DNA of 64,000 nt from Hansschlegelia zhihuaiae (lineage in GTDB: Bacteria; Pseudomonadota; Alphaproteobacteria; Rhizobiales; Methylopilaceae), in NCBI RefSeq assembly GCF_004103825.1, contig NZ_RYFI01000022.1, positions 3,115 through 67,114 on the forward strand, in the 5' to 3' direction. Numbering within the stretch: position 1 is the first letter of the stretch; each line of letters begins with the position of its first letter. Both the position numbers and the translations under genes were made by a program. Below, piece by piece: positions 54,867 through 64,000 of this stretch. The notes below the pieces were generated by a model. The model saw nothing but the letters and a program-made list of their open reading frames with translations. It was not told the origin of the DNA and made no database searches.

Positions 54867-55115
54867 ATGGCCGACCACGCGATCCCGCATTTCGCCAACG
54901 ACGCCGGCGTGTCGACGATCTATATCGGCGCGCGGGAGTTCATGTGCGTCGGCGCAAAGCCGCCCTTCGACCATCCGCACGTCTTCCTCGACATGGGCGA
55001 CGACCACGAGATCGTCTGCCCCTACTGCTCGACGCTGTTCAAGTTCAGCAGGACCCTGCACGCCGACGAGACCGACCCGGCCGGCTGCCTCTGGCGCACG
55101 CCCGCGCCGGCCTGA
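54867..55115 (+). CDS. CHCC zinc-finger protein
   Basis: 82 residues with the zf-CHCC pattern: EFMCVGAKPPFDHPHVFLDM then EIVCPYCSTLFKFS (Cys, His, CxxC). It resembles the zinc domain of mitochondrial complex I subunit NDUFS6, of which alphaproteobacteria have a stand-alone version. A role in respiratory complex I is therefore likely. The FAD enzyme gene follows 9 nt later. Confidence 0.85.
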   Translation: MADHAIPHFANDAGVSTIYIGAREFMCVGAKPPFDHPHVFLDMGDDHEIVCPYCSTLFKFSRTLHADETDPAGCLWRTPAPA

Positions 55116-55124
55116 GGCAGGGCG

Positions 55125-56270
55125 ATGGAGGGTCCCGCGCTCATCGCAGGCGGCGGGATCGCGGGGTTGACGCTCGCGCTCGCGCTCGCCCGCCGAGGCC
55201 GACCGTCACGGCTCTTCGAGCGCGCGCCCGCCCTCGAGGCGACCGGCGCCGGCGTCCAGCTCTCGCCCAACGCCGGCCGCATCCTCGAAGCGCTGGGCCT
55301 CGGCCCCGCGCTCGACGCCATCGCCACGCGGCCCGAGGCGGTTTCCATCGTCGACGCGCCGTCGGGCCGCAGGCTGAAGCGCATCACGTTCGGCGCCTTG
55401 GCCGAACGGCGCTGGGGCGCGCCCTATCGCGTGCTGCACCGGGCCGATCTCCAGGCCGCTCTGCTCGAAGCCATCGCCGCCGCGGGCGCGGTCGAAATCA
55501 CGCTCGGGGCCGAGCTCCGCGACATGCGCGAGACGGCGGACGGCGTCGCGATCGACATCGCGCATGCGACGGGCGGCGGCGAGACGGTCGAGGGCGGCTG
55601 GCTCGCGGGCGCCGACGGCCTGCGCTCGGTCGTCCGCCGCGCCGTGAAGCTGCCGACCTCGGTCGGCGGGTCGGCCCTCAAGGCCTGGCGGGCCGTGCTG
55701 CCGGCCTCGGCGCTTCCGACCGCCTTCGACATGGCCGAGGTCACGCTCTGGCTCGGACCCGGCGCGCATCTCGTGGTCTACCCGGTGCGCAAGGGCCGCG
55801 AGGCCAATGTCGTGGTCATCGGAGACGACCGCGCCGCCGGCCCGGCGGAGCTCGCGGCCTCATGGGCTGCGCCGGCCCGCGAGCTGATCGCCGCGGGGCC
55901 GGCCTGGACGCCCTGGCCGCTGCACGACCGCCCGCCGGACGCCCGGATGCATCGCGGCCGGATCGCGCTGGTCGGCGACGCCAGCCACGCGGCTTTGCCG
56001 GCGCTCGCGCAGGGCGCGGGCTTCGCGATCGAGGACGCGGCGGTGCTGGCGCGCCTCGTCGCCTCCGACATCGCGGACCCATTCGCCGCCTATCAGTCCG
56101 CGAGGCTGATGCGGGTCGCCCGCATGCAGACGCAGGCGCGGAAACAGATGCGGATCGACCATTTGTCGGGCCTCGCGGCGATGGCCCGCAACGCCGCCCT
56201 CGCCGCCGCCCCCGAAGCGGCGCTCCGCCGCGGCCTCGACTGGATCTACGGCTGGCGGGATCAGGGGTGA
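55125..56270 (+). CDS. FAD-dependent aromatic monooxygenase
   Basis: 381 residues of the UbiH/salicylate-hydroxylase class. FAD-binding LIAGGGIAGLTLALALARRG, central LAGADGLRSVVRRA (DG motif, with ADG) and the third FAD site LVGDASHAALPALAQGAGFA with EDAAVLARLV. A cytosolic flavoprotein that hydroxylates an aromatic acid using NAD(P)H and O2; substrate unknown. Downstream of the zinc-finger gene and probably co-transcribed. Confidence 0.85.
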   Translation: MEGPALIAGGGIAGLTLALALARRGRPSRLFERAPALEATGAGVQLSPNAGRILEALGLGPALDAIATRPEAVSIVDAPSGRRLKRITFGALAERRWGAPYRVLHRADLQAALLEAIAAAGAVEITLGAELRDMRETADGVAIDIAHATGGGETVEGGWLAGADGLRSVVRRAVKLPTSVGGSALKAWRAVLPASALPTAFDMAEVTLWLGPGAHLVVYPVRKGREANVVVIGDDRAAGPAELAASWAAPARELIAAGPAWTPWPLHDRPPDARMHRGRIALVGDASHAALPALAQGAGFAIEDAAVLARLVASDIADPFAAYQSARLMRVARMQTQARKQMRIDHLSGLAAMARNAALAAAPEAALRRGLDWIYGWRDQG

Positions 56271-56285
56271 GCGCTCACCTCGACG

Positions 56286-56385
56286 CCGTCATGCCCGGCC
56301 GCAGGCCGGGTATCCACGACTTCCTTGGATGACCGCGCTCGACGCTCAAGTCGTGGATACCCGCGCGAAAGCGCGGGCATGACGG
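56286..56385. repeat. Dispersed palindromic intergenic repeat, type 2
   Basis: Arms CCGTCATGCCCG (56286) and CGGGCATGACGG (to 56385), with inner arms GTATCCACGACTT and AAGTCGTGGATAC, and small GC hairpins near each end. It lies between two convergent genes, where it may serve as a two-way terminator. Confidence 0.9.
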
Positions 56386-56395
56386 CGGAGCACCC

Positions 56396-57865
56396 TCACG
56401 CCACCTTAAGGTAGCCCATCATCCCGGTCTCCTGATGCTCGATCAGGTGGCAGTGGATCATCCAGTCGCCGGGCCGGTCCGCCACGAAGGCGATGGTGAT
56501 GCGCTCCTTCGGGGTCAGCAGCACGGTGTCGGCGAAATGAACCGGCAGGTCCCGCCGGGTCGACCGCAGCACCTTGAACGTGAAGCCGTGCAGGTGGATC
56601 GGGTGGACATGCGGCGTCTCGTTGGAGAGCTCCGCGACGTAGGATCGGCCGAGCTTCAGCAGCGCGAGCGGTTTCGGCAGGCGCGAGTCGCCGCCGGCGG
56701 GCCAGGCCTCGCGATTGATCGTCCAGTTGGTCTTCTGCGCGGCGCACAGGCTGTCGAGCAGGGCGGCTGAGAGCGGGTCGGCCTCGACCGCGAGCGCGGC
56801 CTTCTTCTCGCTCGCGGTCGCGAAGGCGAAGCTGAGGCGCCCGGCGCCTTTCAGCTTCGGCTCCGGCACGTCGGAGCGCGACAACGGCGCGGGATCGAAA
56901 GCGGCGGGCTTCCTGTCCTCGCCCTCGCCGGCGATCGTGGCGAGCAACACGGGCTTCGCGGCAAAGTAATCGAACAGCCGCGCCTCGCCGCCCTCGGCGG
57001 GGACGCGCACGACCAGGTCGAGCCGCATCGCCGGACCCAGCCGCCACTCCTTCAGCGGAAAGGGCGAGACCGGGTTGCCGTCGATCGCGACCACGGCCGC
57101 CTCCGCGCCCTCGATCCCGATGTCGCCCACGCGGGTGGAATCAAGGTTGAGCAGCCTGATCCGGGCGTCGCCGCCCGCAGGCAGCTCGAGCCGCGGCGCG
57201 GGACCGCCATTCACGGTCCGCACCGTGCCGAAGGTCCCCGCCCTCAAGGCGCCTCGCGTGGTCGAGAACTCGATGAACTGGCCGGTCGCCTCGTCGATCC
57301 GCCAGTCCTTCAGCACCAGCGCGACGTCGGCGTCGTAGGGCTGCGTCTCGTCGCCCTCTACGATCAGCACGCCCGCGAGCCCGCGGCCGAGCTGGGCGAC
57401 CGTGTCGCAATGCGGATGGAACCAGAAGGTGCCGGCGTCCGGCGGCGTGAAGTCATAGGCGTGGCGCTCGCCGGGCTTCACGGGCGGCTGCGTCACGTAG
57501 GGCACGCCGTCCTGGTCGTTCGGGATTCTCAAGCCATGCCAGTGGATCGCGGTGTGCTCGGAGAGCCGGTTGTCGAGTTCGGCGTGGAGCGTCTCGCCGA
57601 GCCGCATGCGCACGAGATGGAACAGGTCGTCGGCATAGGTCCAGACCGGCGTCGTCGGACCGTCGGGGCCGAGCAGCTTCGCCGAACGCTCGGCCGCGAC
57701 CAGCGAGAGCCGATGTTCGCCGGTCGCGGGCGCCGCCGTGCGCGGCGGCAGCGGAACGGGCTTGGCGGGCCGGGCGAGGCCACGCGCGGACAGCAGAGCG
57801 ACGCCCGCGACCGCGAGCCCGCCGCCAAGCGCGGCGCGACGGGAGAGTTCGGGGAAGCCGCTCAT
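56396..57865 (-). CDS. Multicopper oxidase, Tat-exported
   Basis: 489 residues from MSGFPELSRRAALGGG; twin-arginine signal SRRAALGGGLAVAGVALLS. All four copper-binding motifs are visible: AIHWHGLRIP, FWFHPHCDTV, HPIHLHGFTF and WMIHCHLIEHQETGMM (type 1 Cys-His...Met). Three cupredoxin domains. A periplasmic oxidase of metals or organic compounds, of the CopA/CueO-like group, without the Met-rich copper-tolerance insert. The preceding ATG (57901) would put extra residues before the Tat signal. Confidence 0.92.
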   Translation of the reverse strand: MSGFPELSRRAALGGGLAVAGVALLSARGLARPAKPVPLPPRTAAPATGEHRLSLVAAERSAKLLGPDGPTTPVWTYADDLFHLVRMRLGETLHAELDNRLSEHTAIHWHGLRIPNDQDGVPYVTQPPVKPGERHAYDFTPPDAGTFWFHPHCDTVAQLGRGLAGVLIVEGDETQPYDADVALVLKDWRIDEATGQFIEFSTTRGALRAGTFGTVRTVNGGPAPRLELPAGGDARIRLLNLDSTRVGDIGIEGAEAAVVAIDGNPVSPFPLKEWRLGPAMRLDLVVRVPAEGGEARLFDYFAAKPVLLATIAGEGEDRKPAAFDPAPLSRSDVPEPKLKGAGRLSFAFATASEKKAALAVEADPLSAALLDSLCAAQKTNWTINREAWPAGGDSRLPKPLALLKLGRSYVAELSNETPHVHPIHLHGFTFKVLRSTRRDLPVHFADTVLLTPKERITIAFVADRPGDWMIHCHLIEHQETGMMGYLKVA

Positions 57866-57886
57866 GGCAGCCGCACGGCAAGGAAC

Positions 57887-57994
57887 TGCGTGCTTCGACA
57901 CGCGCCTTCGGCGCTCCTCAGCATGAGGACCGTTTGAGGCACTCCACCCTCCTCATGCTGAGGAGCCTGCAAAGCAGGCGTCTCGAAGCACGCA
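57887..57994. repeat. Dispersed palindromic intergenic repeat, type 1 copy b
   Basis: Arms TGCGTGCTTCGACACG (57887) and CGTCTCGAAGCACGCA (to 57994), inner arms CTCCTCAGCATGAGGA and CTCCTCATGCTGAGGAG. Same family as 54673-54791. It lies between the oxidase start and the imelysin gene end. Confidence 0.9.
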
Positions 57995-58032
57995 GGCCCC
58001 GAGCCGCCCCCTTCGCCTACGGCCTCAACACC

Positions 58033-59319
<1,287 letters not shown>

Positions 59320-59629
59320 CGACCGTCCTCCCTCCGCCGCAGCAGCTTCCGGCGGCCTATTCAGGGGCACCGGACACCCGCGATCACGGTCCTGTCAATC
59401 GAACCGTAAGGGGCTTTGCGCACACGAGTTTTTCGCGGCCTTCGTCAACTTGGAATAAGTCCAGATCACGCGGGAGAGCGCGACCCCGACCGCGGCGATT
59501 TGGCTTAGCCCATCGGCGACGTTGCAGCGCAACTGGCGGCCCCCTACCCTCCCCTTCAATTGTGCTGAAGACCTCGCTCCCGGCCTCCGCCGCGACGCCA
59601 AGAGGCAGGCCCGGGGAAGGACGCGCCGC

Positions 59630-61630
59630 ATGGCGAACATGAAGAAGAACAAGGTCATCACCGCCGACGAGGCGATGGCATTGATCAATGACGGCGACGT
59701 CGTCACCACGACGGGCTTCGTGCAGAGCTGCATCCCGGAGCTGCTGCATGCGGCGCTCGAAAAGCGCTACGTCGAGACGGGCTCGCCCAAGGGGCTGACG
59801 CTGGTGATGACGGCGGGCGCGGGCGATTCCAAGGGGCTCGGCACCGGCCGGCTCCACCATGAAGGCCTGCTGTCGCGGGTGATCGCCGCCAATTTCGGGC
59901 GCATGCCTAAGGTCGCGCAGGCGGCGAAGGAAAACCGCATCCGCGGCTACAATCTTCCGCAGGGCGTCATCAGCCAGCTCTACCGCGCCTGCGCCGCCGG
60001 CCAGCCCGGCCTGTTCTCCAAGGTCGGGCTCCACACCTATGTCGACCCGCGCCATGGCGGCGGCCGCGTCAACACTCTGACCGACGAGGAGATCGTCAAG
60101 GTCGTCGAGGTCGATGGCGAGGAGTGGCTGTTCTACAAGGCGACCAAGATCGACGTCGCGTTCATCCGCGGCACCTCGGCGGACCCGTCCGGCAACATCA
60201 CGATGGAGAAGGAGGCGCTCACCCTCGACTGCCTCGCCCAGGCGATGGCGGCCCGCAACAATGGCGGCGTGGTGATCGCGCAGGTCGAGCGCATCGTCGA
60301 CGACGGCTTCCTGCTGCCGAAGGACGTCCGCATCCCCGGCATTCTGGTCGACTGCGTGGTGCTGGCCGAGGGCGAGATGCACCGCATGAACTACGGCGTG
60401 ATGCACGATCCGGCGCTGTCGGGCCAGATCCGCGTGCCCGTCACCGGCATCGCCCGGATGAAGCTCGACGCCCGCAAGATCATCGCGCGCCGCGCAGCCT
60501 TCGAGCTGCCGCCGAACGGCGTCGTCAATCTCGGCGTCGGCGCGCCGGAAGGCATCTCCTCGATCGCCAACGAGGAGAAGGTCACGCCCTACATCACGCT
60601 CACCACCGAGGCCGGGGCCGTGGGCGGCGTGCTGGCCTCTGGCTCGAGCTTCGGCGCGGCCACCAACGCCGACTGCGTGATCGACCAGAACCAGATGTTC
60701 GACTTCTACGACGGCGGCGGGCTCGACATGACCTGCCTCGGCATGGCCGAGTGCGACGAGGCCGGCAACGTCAACACCTCGGCGTTCGGCGGCAAGCTCA
60801 ATGGCTGCGGCGGCTTCATCAACATCAGCCAGAACGCCCGCACAGTGGTGTTCGCCGGCACCTTCACGGTCGGCGGGCTGGAGATTGCGATCGAGGACGG
60901 CAAGGTCCGGATCGTCCAGGAAGGCCGCTCGAAAAAGTTCATCAAGCAGGTCGAGCAGAACACCTTCTCGGGCCCGTTCGCGCAGGAGCGCCGCCAGCCG
61001 GTTATCTACGTCACCGAGCGCTGCGTCTTCCAGCTGACGCCTGAGGGGCTGGAGCTCATAGAGGTCGCGCCCGGGATCGACGTCGAGCGCGACATCCTCC
61101 CGCACATGGAGTTCCGGCCGATCATCCGCGAGCCGCGCGCGATGGACCCGCGGATCTTCCGCGACGAGCCGATGGAGCTGGTCAAGGACCTGCTCAACCT
61201 CAATCTCTGCGAGCGCGTGAGCTACGACGCCTCGCGCAACATCCTGTTCCTCAACCTCGAGGGGTTCCAGGTCCGCACCAAGGCGGACATCGACGACCTC
61301 CGCGAGGCGATCGTCGACGGCTGCCGGCAGGCGGGAAAACGCGTCAACTCGGTCGTCAATCACGACGGCTTCAAGATCTCCGAAGCGCTCTATGACGACT
61401 ACGCCGAGATGATCGAGTATCTGATGGAGAACTGGTACGCGACCACGACGCGCTACGCCACCAACGGCTTCCTCCGCCTCAAGATGCAGGAGGCCCTGAA
61501 GAAGCGCGGCCTTGCGCCCCACGTCTTCGAGCGCAAGGAGGACGCCCACGCCTTCCTCGACCGGGCCGAAAAGGTCAACGCCGCCTTCGGCGAGACCGAC
61601 GAGGACGACACGGTGGCGAGCGCAGCCTAA
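59630..61630 (+). CDS. Class I CoA-transferase with C-terminal extension
   Basis: 666 residues from MANMKKNKVITADEAMALIN (GGGAAGGA upstream). Two CoA-transferase domains: residues 1-280 (GLHTYVDPRHGGGRVN; IRGTSADPSGNITMEKEALT) and 300-490 with catalytic Glu in LTTEAGAVGG. This is the propionate/acetoacetate CoA-transferase fusion. About 165 extra residues follow (ERDILPHMEFRPIIREPRAM to the end), not part of the classical enzyme. Substrate probably short acyl-CoA and acetate or acetoacetate. Cytosolic. Confidence 0.9.
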   Translation: MANMKKNKVITADEAMALINDGDVVTTTGFVQSCIPELLHAALEKRYVETGSPKGLTLVMTAGAGDSKGLGTGRLHHEGLLSRVIAANFGRMPKVAQAAKENRIRGYNLPQGVISQLYRACAAGQPGLFSKVGLHTYVDPRHGGGRVNTLTDEEIVKVVEVDGEEWLFYKATKIDVAFIRGTSADPSGNITMEKEALTLDCLAQAMAARNNGGVVIAQVERIVDDGFLLPKDVRIPGILVDCVVLAEGEMHRMNYGVMHDPALSGQIRVPVTGIARMKLDARKIIARRAAFELPPNGVVNLGVGAPEGISSIANEEKVTPYITLTTEAGAVGGVLASGSSFGAATNADCVIDQNQMFDFYDGGGLDMTCLGMAECDEAGNVNTSAFGGKLNGCGGFINISQNARTVVFAGTFTVGGLEIAIEDGKVRIVQEGRSKKFIKQVEQNTFSGPFAQERRQPVIYVTERCVFQLTPEGLELIEVAPGIDVERDILPHMEFRPIIREPRAMDPRIFRDEPMELVKDLLNLNLCERVSYDASRNILFLNLEGFQVRTKADIDDLREAIVDGCRQAGKRVNSVVNHDGFKISEALYDDYAEMIEYLMENWYATTTRYATNGFLRLKMQEALKKRGLAPHVFERKEDAHAFLDRAEKVNAAFGETDEDDTVASAA

Positions 61631-61745
61631 AGACCGCACGCAATCGACGATTGAGCCTTGCCGCTGCGACTTTGCCATCCGCGGTTCGAGTCCCTTATTA
61701 ATCGCTCAAGCGCCCGGTGAAGGCGCAGCGAGTCGGGGGGCTCAG

Positions 61746-63119
61746 TTGAGGACGATCGCGTCGATCAGGGGAGTGTTCGCGGCGATCGCGCTGGCGGCGA
61801 CCGCCATTTCGCCAGCCTCCGCCGGCGAGACTGAGGATGCGGAGGCCGAGCCCTCGATCCTCGACAGCGTGCCGGCGCTCGCCGGCGCCAAGCAATTTCG
61901 CGACGCGCTCGCCGAACGCGGCTTCCGATTCTCCGGCTTCTACTTCTCGGACCCGCGCGCCAATCTCCACGGCGGGATGCGCGAGGGCGCGACCTATAGC
62001 GGGCTGTTCAGCCTGGCGCTCGACGTCGATTTCGAGAAGGTCGCCAAGATCGAGGGCGGTCGGCTCCACGCCTCGATGTTCCAGATCCACGGCAAGGACG
62101 TCTCCGAGCGCTATGTCGGCAACATCCTGGCCGCGAACGACATCGGCGCGCGCCCGACGACCCGGCTGTTCGAGCTCTATTACGAGCAGCAGCTCGGCGA
62201 GCGCTTCGAGCTCCAGTTCGGCCAGATGGCGGCCGACGAGGAGTTCATGATCAGCGACTACGCCGAGACCTTCATCGGGGCGACGCTGGGCTGGGCGGCC
62301 GCGCCCTCAGAAAACCTGCCGCAGGAAGGCCCGGCCTATCCACTGGCCTCGCTCGGCGCGCAGGTGACCTGGAAGGCGACGGAGACCTTCACCCTGGTGG
62401 GCGCGATCTACAACTCGACGCCCGCAAATCCGGACGCGTTCGACCCGCAGAAGAACAATCCCCACGGTCTGAACTTCAGGCTCGGCGACCCGCCTCTCGT
62501 GATCCTCGAGGGCCGGTATCGCTACGAGGAGGGCCTGTTCGGCCTGCCCGGCGGGCTGAAATTCGGCGGCTATGCGCATTTCGGGACGTTCGACGACCTG
62601 AAGCGCGGGACTGACGGGCTCGTGCTGGGCTCCGCCGGCTCGAACGGAGAGCCGCGGCGCCTCAACGACAACCTCAACGTCTTCGCGATCCTCGACCAGC
62701 AGGTCTGGCGCATGCCTGGCGGGGACGAGGACGACGGCGTCGGGATCTTCGCCCGGGCCATTCTCGGCGGTGCCGACCGCAACACGATCAACGTCTATCT
62801 CGACGGCGGCGCAGTGGCGAAAGGTGTCGTCCCCGGCCGCCCGGCCGACGAGATCGGCCTCGCGGTCGCCTATGCTGGCTTTTCGCCGAAGCTCCGCGAG
62901 GCGGAGCGCGCCGCCTATCGCGCGGACGGAACGAGCGGCGCGCTGAGCCGGTACGAGGCCATCGTCGAGGCCACCTACAAGGCCGAGATCGTCCCCGGCC
63001 TCACCGTCCAGCCGACATTACAATATGTCATGCGTCCGAATGGCGGGCCGCCCGAAGACGGCGGCCGGCGCATCCCGAACGCCACGATCTTCGGCGTCAC
63101 CACCGTCGTAACGTTCTGA
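61746..63119 (+). CDS. Carbohydrate-selective porin, OprB-like
   Basis: 457 residues from TTG 61746 (GGGGGG five bases upstream); no ATG is available near the signal peptide (SIRGVFAAIALAATAISPAS-AGE). The mature protein is a 16-strand-type barrel with FSGFYFSDPRANLHGGMREG, ELYYEQQLGERFELQFGQMA, EGRYRYEEGLFGLPGGLKFG and a terminal Phe. Outer-membrane channel for sugars or similar solutes. An in-frame extension to 61512 is only read-through from the CoA-transferase 3' end. Confidence 0.85.
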   Translation: MRTIASIRGVFAAIALAATAISPASAGETEDAEAEPSILDSVPALAGAKQFRDALAERGFRFSGFYFSDPRANLHGGMREGATYSGLFSLALDVDFEKVAKIEGGRLHASMFQIHGKDVSERYVGNILAANDIGARPTTRLFELYYEQQLGERFELQFGQMAADEEFMISDYAETFIGATLGWAAAPSENLPQEGPAYPLASLGAQVTWKATETFTLVGAIYNSTPANPDAFDPQKNNPHGLNFRLGDPPLVILEGRYRYEEGLFGLPGGLKFGGYAHFGTFDDLKRGTDGLVLGSAGSNGEPRRLNDNLNVFAILDQQVWRMPGGDEDDGVGIFARAILGGADRNTINVYLDGGAVAKGVVPGRPADEIGLAVAYAGFSPKLREAERAAYRADGTSGALSRYEAIVEATYKAEIVPGLTVQPTLQYVMRPNGGPPEDGGRRIPNATIFGVTTVVTF

Positions 63120-63129
63120 GGCGCGTGCA

Positions 63130-63501
63130 TCAGTCCACGACGTCGACGATGCGGCGATCGTGGTCGAGGATGTAGCGACGGTCGTTCAGCACCGTGTAGC
63201 CATAGTCGGAATCCGGCACGTCGTAGGTTTCGACGCTCTCGGGCAGCGTGTCGCCTACGACCACCCGGCGCTCATAGGCGATCGACGGACGGCGCTCCTC
63301 GACCACGTAGCGGCGCACGACGGCGGACGGGCGACGGACCACGACGTCCCGGTCCTCTTCGATGATCACTCGGCGCTCGCTCGGCTCGCGGACGATGACG
63401 CGGCGCTCGGCGGGCTCGCGGACGATGACGTCCTGGGCCACGACCGACGTCGCTCCGGTGACGGCGCCGAAGCCGACAAGCATGATCAAGGCGGTGCGCA
63501 T
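63130..63501 (-). CDS. Small secreted protein with tandem VIVREPxERR repeats
   Basis: 123 residues. Signal peptide 1-22 (LVGFGAVTGATSVVA), then VIVREPAERRVIVREPSERR and VIIEEDRDVVVRRP, a short direct repeat in protein and DNA, and a C-terminal DUF1236-like end (YGYTVLNDRRYILDHDRRIV). A periplasmic protein of unknown role, common in Hyphomicrobiales. It converges with the porin gene, 10 nt apart. Confidence 0.75.
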   Translation of the reverse strand: MRTALIMLVGFGAVTGATSVVAQDVIVREPAERRVIVREPSERRVIIEEDRDVVVRRPSAVVRRYVVEERRPSIAYERRVVVGDTLPESVETYDVPDSDYGYTVLNDRRYILDHDRRIVDVVD

Positions 63502-63791
63502 GTGGACCTCTCAGTTTCCCTCGCGGTCCTAACGGACCTGCGAGCTCCGAAGTTCCATGGCGATGCGTATCTCCCGAATTGCGATCTCATCCCCTTCAGC
63601 GCGAGCGAAGTCCTAATCTGTCGCTCGGCCTGAGACGTCACTCCCAACGATACGCAAACCTTTCGACGGCGGAGCTGACAAGATGAACTTTCTTTGGAAC
63701 CGCTCCGACTCCTGCCTCGTTACGCCGTCGAACAAACGCAATTCTGCCGCGGACGTGGCGTCCGCGCATTGCTGATCCGGAGGCCGTGATC

Positions 63792-63962
63792 ATGGCGGAG
63801 GACAGAACCCCGGCGCTCGACCGGCATGTGCAAGAGCAACTCGGCGAGAAGCTGCGCGAGCGGCTCGTCGCGAACGAGCGTGAGCATATGCCGGCTCAGA
63901 TCGAGTCGCTGATGGCCGCTCTTCGCGGCGTGGACGTCCATGCGGACCAACACGGCCGCTGA
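63792..63962 (+). CDS. Small hypothetical protein, 56 aa
   Basis: ATG behind GGAGG (spacing 8). Acidic-basic helical protein: MAEDRTPALDRHVQEQLGEK then LRERLVANEREHMPAQIESL and MAALRGVDV. Balanced amino-acid use and an amphipathic helix favour a real gene. The 290 bp before it (63502-63791) show no other supported gene. Confidence 0.55.
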   Translation: MAEDRTPALDRHVQEQLGEKLRERLVANEREHMPAQIESLMAALRGVDVHADQHGR

Positions 63963-64000
63963 GACGCGAGTTCCGAGACGCTTCGGAAACCGACAAAGGT

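Noticed and set aside
54812-56332. 506-codon plus-strand frame over the FAD monooxygenase
   Set aside because: Out-of-frame shadow; the monooxygenase frame has all FAD motifs.
63160-63633. 157-codon plus-strand frame
   Set aside because: Mirror of the repeat-containing secreted protein on the minus strand, which has a signal peptide.

Overview
The window is high-GC DNA from an alphaproteobacterium, most probably a member of the Hyphomicrobiales (Rhizobiales). The reasons are a cyclic beta-1,2-glucan synthase (NdvB/ChvB type), a PleC-like hybrid of PAS and kinase domains beside glnE, OxyR-KatG, a PepN/HtpG/CysE/SelD core set and many short Arg/Ala-rich secreted proteins typical of that order. 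Genus cannot be fixed from sequence alone.

Region 1 (1-8.9 kb) is the 3' part of ndvB, followed by a two-gene module: a ribbon-helix-helix regulator and a PHB-depolymerase-family esterase. Region 2 (8.9-18.6 kb) is accessory DNA. It holds a dead IS3-family element (9013-10180), many small genes of unknown function (several with their own Shine-Dalgarno and terminator), two paralogous secreted beta-rich proteins placed head to head, a CheY-like receiver, a cold-shock protein and a transglutaminase without a normal start codon. It closes with a second, inverted copy of the esterase/regulator module (18.6-20.3 kb).

Region 3 (20.58-28.97 kb) is a compact phage block bounded by imperfect 54-bp direct repeats. 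All head genes are present (portal, fused protease-capsid, connector, gp10-like, head-tail joining, both terminase subunits), with a tail tube, two chaperone-like proteins, a gpM-like tail protein, an HNH protein and one AT-richer membrane cargo gene. There is no integrase, tape measure, lysis or repressor gene. The gene order is a circular permutation of the usual one, with the block opened between terminase and portal, and the terminase is cut after its ATPase domain. This is the most unusual structure in the window.

Region 4 (29-44.2 kb) returns to chromosomal genes: selD; divergent oxyR/katG with an inverted-repeat operator candidate; a cobalamin riboswitch controlling a BtuB-type receptor and two overlapping downstream ORFs; an AT-richer sulfotransferase-like gene that seems to have arrived by transfer; a DUF3750 protein; a 3' scrap of a luciferase-like monooxygenase; htpG; an enoyl-CoA hydratase; an L,D-transpeptidase lipoprotein; and secreted proteins.

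Region 5 (44.4-64 kb) is housekeeping: pepN, PleC-like kinase, glnE, cysE, alpha/beta hydrolase, a CHCC zinc-finger protein, an FAD monooxygenase, multicopper oxidase, imelysin-family protein, a class I CoA-transferase with an extra C-terminal domain, an OprB-like porin and small secreted or cytosolic proteins. Three intergenic palindromic repeats lie between 54.6 and 58.0 kb. No rRNA, complete tRNA or CRISPR array was seen. All assignments come from reading the translated sequence; no database search was possible.
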